Part shown: positions 63,135-64,000 of the stretch, one piece after another | Layout of the letters: every line of letters starts with the position of its first letter | Numbering within the stretch: the stretch's first letter is position 1 | Assembly (NCBI RefSeq): GCF_002879865.1 | Contig: NZ_PNXY01000001.1 | Span: 124,001 to 188,000, forward strand | DNA from: Paraburkholderia rhynchosiae | GTDB taxonomy: Bacteria; Pseudomonadota; Gammaproteobacteria; Burkholderiales; Burkholderiaceae | Direction: 5' to 3' | DNA length: 64,000 nt | Program-made: the position numbers and the translations under genes | Notes under the pieces: model-generated | The model's input: only the letters and a program-made list of their open reading frames with translations | The model's database searches: none | Told to the model about the DNA's origin: nothing

Positions 63135-64000
63135 TTACGCATGAGCCGGTTGACGCGACGCGTACACGCGTTCCTTGAACGGGGCGATGCCGATACGGGT
63201 GTACGTATCGATGAAACGCTCGCCTTCTTCGCGGTTTTCAACGAACGTGTCGATCACCTTCGAGATCACGTCCGGCATTTCTTCCGCCGAGAACGAAGGG
63301 CCGATCACGCGGCCGAGGTGAGCGCCCGTCGCGCCCGTGCCCTGCTCGCCGCCGAGCGTCACCTGATACCACTCCGAGCCGTCCTTATCGACGCCCAGAA
63401 TGCCGATATTGCCGACATGGTGATGACCGCAAGCGTTGATGCAACCCGAGATGTTCAGCGACACGTCGCCGAGGTCATACACGTAGTCGAGATCGCTGAA
63501 ACGTTCCTGAATGGCAAGCGCAATCGGAATCGACTTCGCATTTGCGAGCGAGCAGAAATCACCGCCCGGGCACGCGATGATGTCAGTCAGCAAGCCGATG
63601 TTCGCCGTCGCGAAACCTTGCGTCTTAGCCTTTTCCCACAGCGCGAACAGGTCGCGCTTCTTGACGTTCGCGAGAATCAGGTTCTGTTCGTGCGACACGC
63701 GAATCTCGCCCAGCGAATACTCGTCGGCCCAATCGGCGACCGCTTCCATTTGCGCGTCGGTTGCATCGCCCGGCGCAACAATGCCGTTCTTCAGCGACAG
63801 CGTGACGGCTGCATAACCCGACACCTTATGCGGACGCACATTGCGCTCGACCCAGCGTGCGAATGCGCGGTTTTCCAGCAGATGCTTTTCGAACGATGCG
63901 TCCGTGTCGGCCAGCTTCTCGTACACCGGCGGCTGGAAGTATTGCGACACGCGATCCAGTTCGGCTTGCGTGAGCGTCGAAGGACCGTCCTTCAGGTGCT
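63135..64000 (-). CDS. cysI: Sulfite (nitrite)-reductase hemoprotein, 5' end outside window
   Basis: The C-terminal 288 residues are visible; the frame stays open to the window edge, so the N-terminal half (first siroheme/ferredoxin-like repeats) is missing. Cysteines C-P-G-G-D-F-C and S-G-C-I-N-A-C-G-H-H-H coordinate the [4Fe-4S] cluster bridged to siroheme. It reduces sulfite to sulfide. Together with cysDN, CysH and SUMT it completes the assimilatory route; the nitrite-reductase alternative is less likely from the neighbours. Confidence 0.93.
   Translation of the reverse strand, partial: HLKDGPSTLTQAELDRVSQYFQPPVYEKLADTDASFEKHLLENRAFARWVERNVRPHKVSGYAAVTLSLKNGIVAPGDATDAQMEAVADWADEYSLGEIRVSHEQNLILANVKKRDLFALWEKAKTQGFATANIGLLTDIIACPGGDFCSLANAKSIPIALAIQERFSDLDYVYDLGDVSLNISGCINACGHHHVGNIGILGVDKDGSEWYQVTLGGEQGTGATGAHLGRVIGPSFSAEEMPDVISKVIDTFVENREEGERFIDTYTRIGIAPFKERVYASRQPAHA

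Overview
The window looks like an ordinary chromosomal segment of a high-GC betaproteobacterium of the Burkholderia/Paraburkholderia group. Supporting signs are the glucokinase fused to an RpiR/HexR regulator, the genus-typical DUF3460 and DUF2486 proteins, the zapA-6S RNA-EVE order, and the cysI-DUF934-cysH-cysD-cysN-cobA sulfur cluster. The species assignment is inferred from gene content and not from a database search. No prophage, insertion sequence, CRISPR array, tRNA or rRNA was recognised.

Layout, left to right. 1-2.3 kb: end of a TRIC-type channel gene, a GST-like protein and a LysR regulator. 2.3-11.5 kb: a sugar ABC transporter (gtsABCD-like, minus strand) divergent from zwf-pgl-glk/hexR. 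A perfect 19-bp palindrome overlaps the predicted zwf promoter, so this is a self-contained glucose uptake and Entner-Doudoroff entry module with its own regulator. 11.6-22 kb: bestrophin-like channel, a decarboxylase-LprI pair, dcd, a SodC-like lipoprotein lacking metal ligands, the Fe-S carrier apbC, an OmpA lipoprotein and metG. 22-31.3 kb: the tamA-tamB outer-membrane assembly pair, DUF3460-scpA and panC-panD. 31.5-33.4 kb: an orphan ParA ATPase, a thioesterase and a DoxX protein.

33.5-45.6 kb is a cobalamin region. One plus-strand operon (cobU-cbiB-cobD-btuF) converges on a minus-strand operon (btuB-btuC-btuD-cobT-cobS-cobC) that is led by a clear cobalamin riboswitch; cobQ is divergent from cobU. 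The set covers B12/cobinamide uptake and nucleotide-loop assembly; no corrin-ring genes are present in the window apart from the SUMT of the sulfur cluster.

45.8-64 kb: a ZapB-like coiled-coil gene and zapA, 6S RNA with a strong terminator, an 11-bp minisatellite, an EVE protein, a SIMPL protein, lgt, a LysR regulator divergent from ilvD, a cytochrome c, DUF2486-holC-pepA (minus) divergent from lptF-lptG, a short CbiX-type chelatase, and the assimilatory sulfate reduction cluster that runs off the right edge within cysI. CysH carries the paired cysteines of APS reductases and no cysC is seen, which is consistent with direct APS reduction. The main points for a second look are the HexR-like operator with the fused kinase-regulator, the degenerate SodC, the terminator-like hairpin touching the decarboxylase ribosome binding site, the possible leaderless cobU start, and several in-frame or intergenic tandem repeats.
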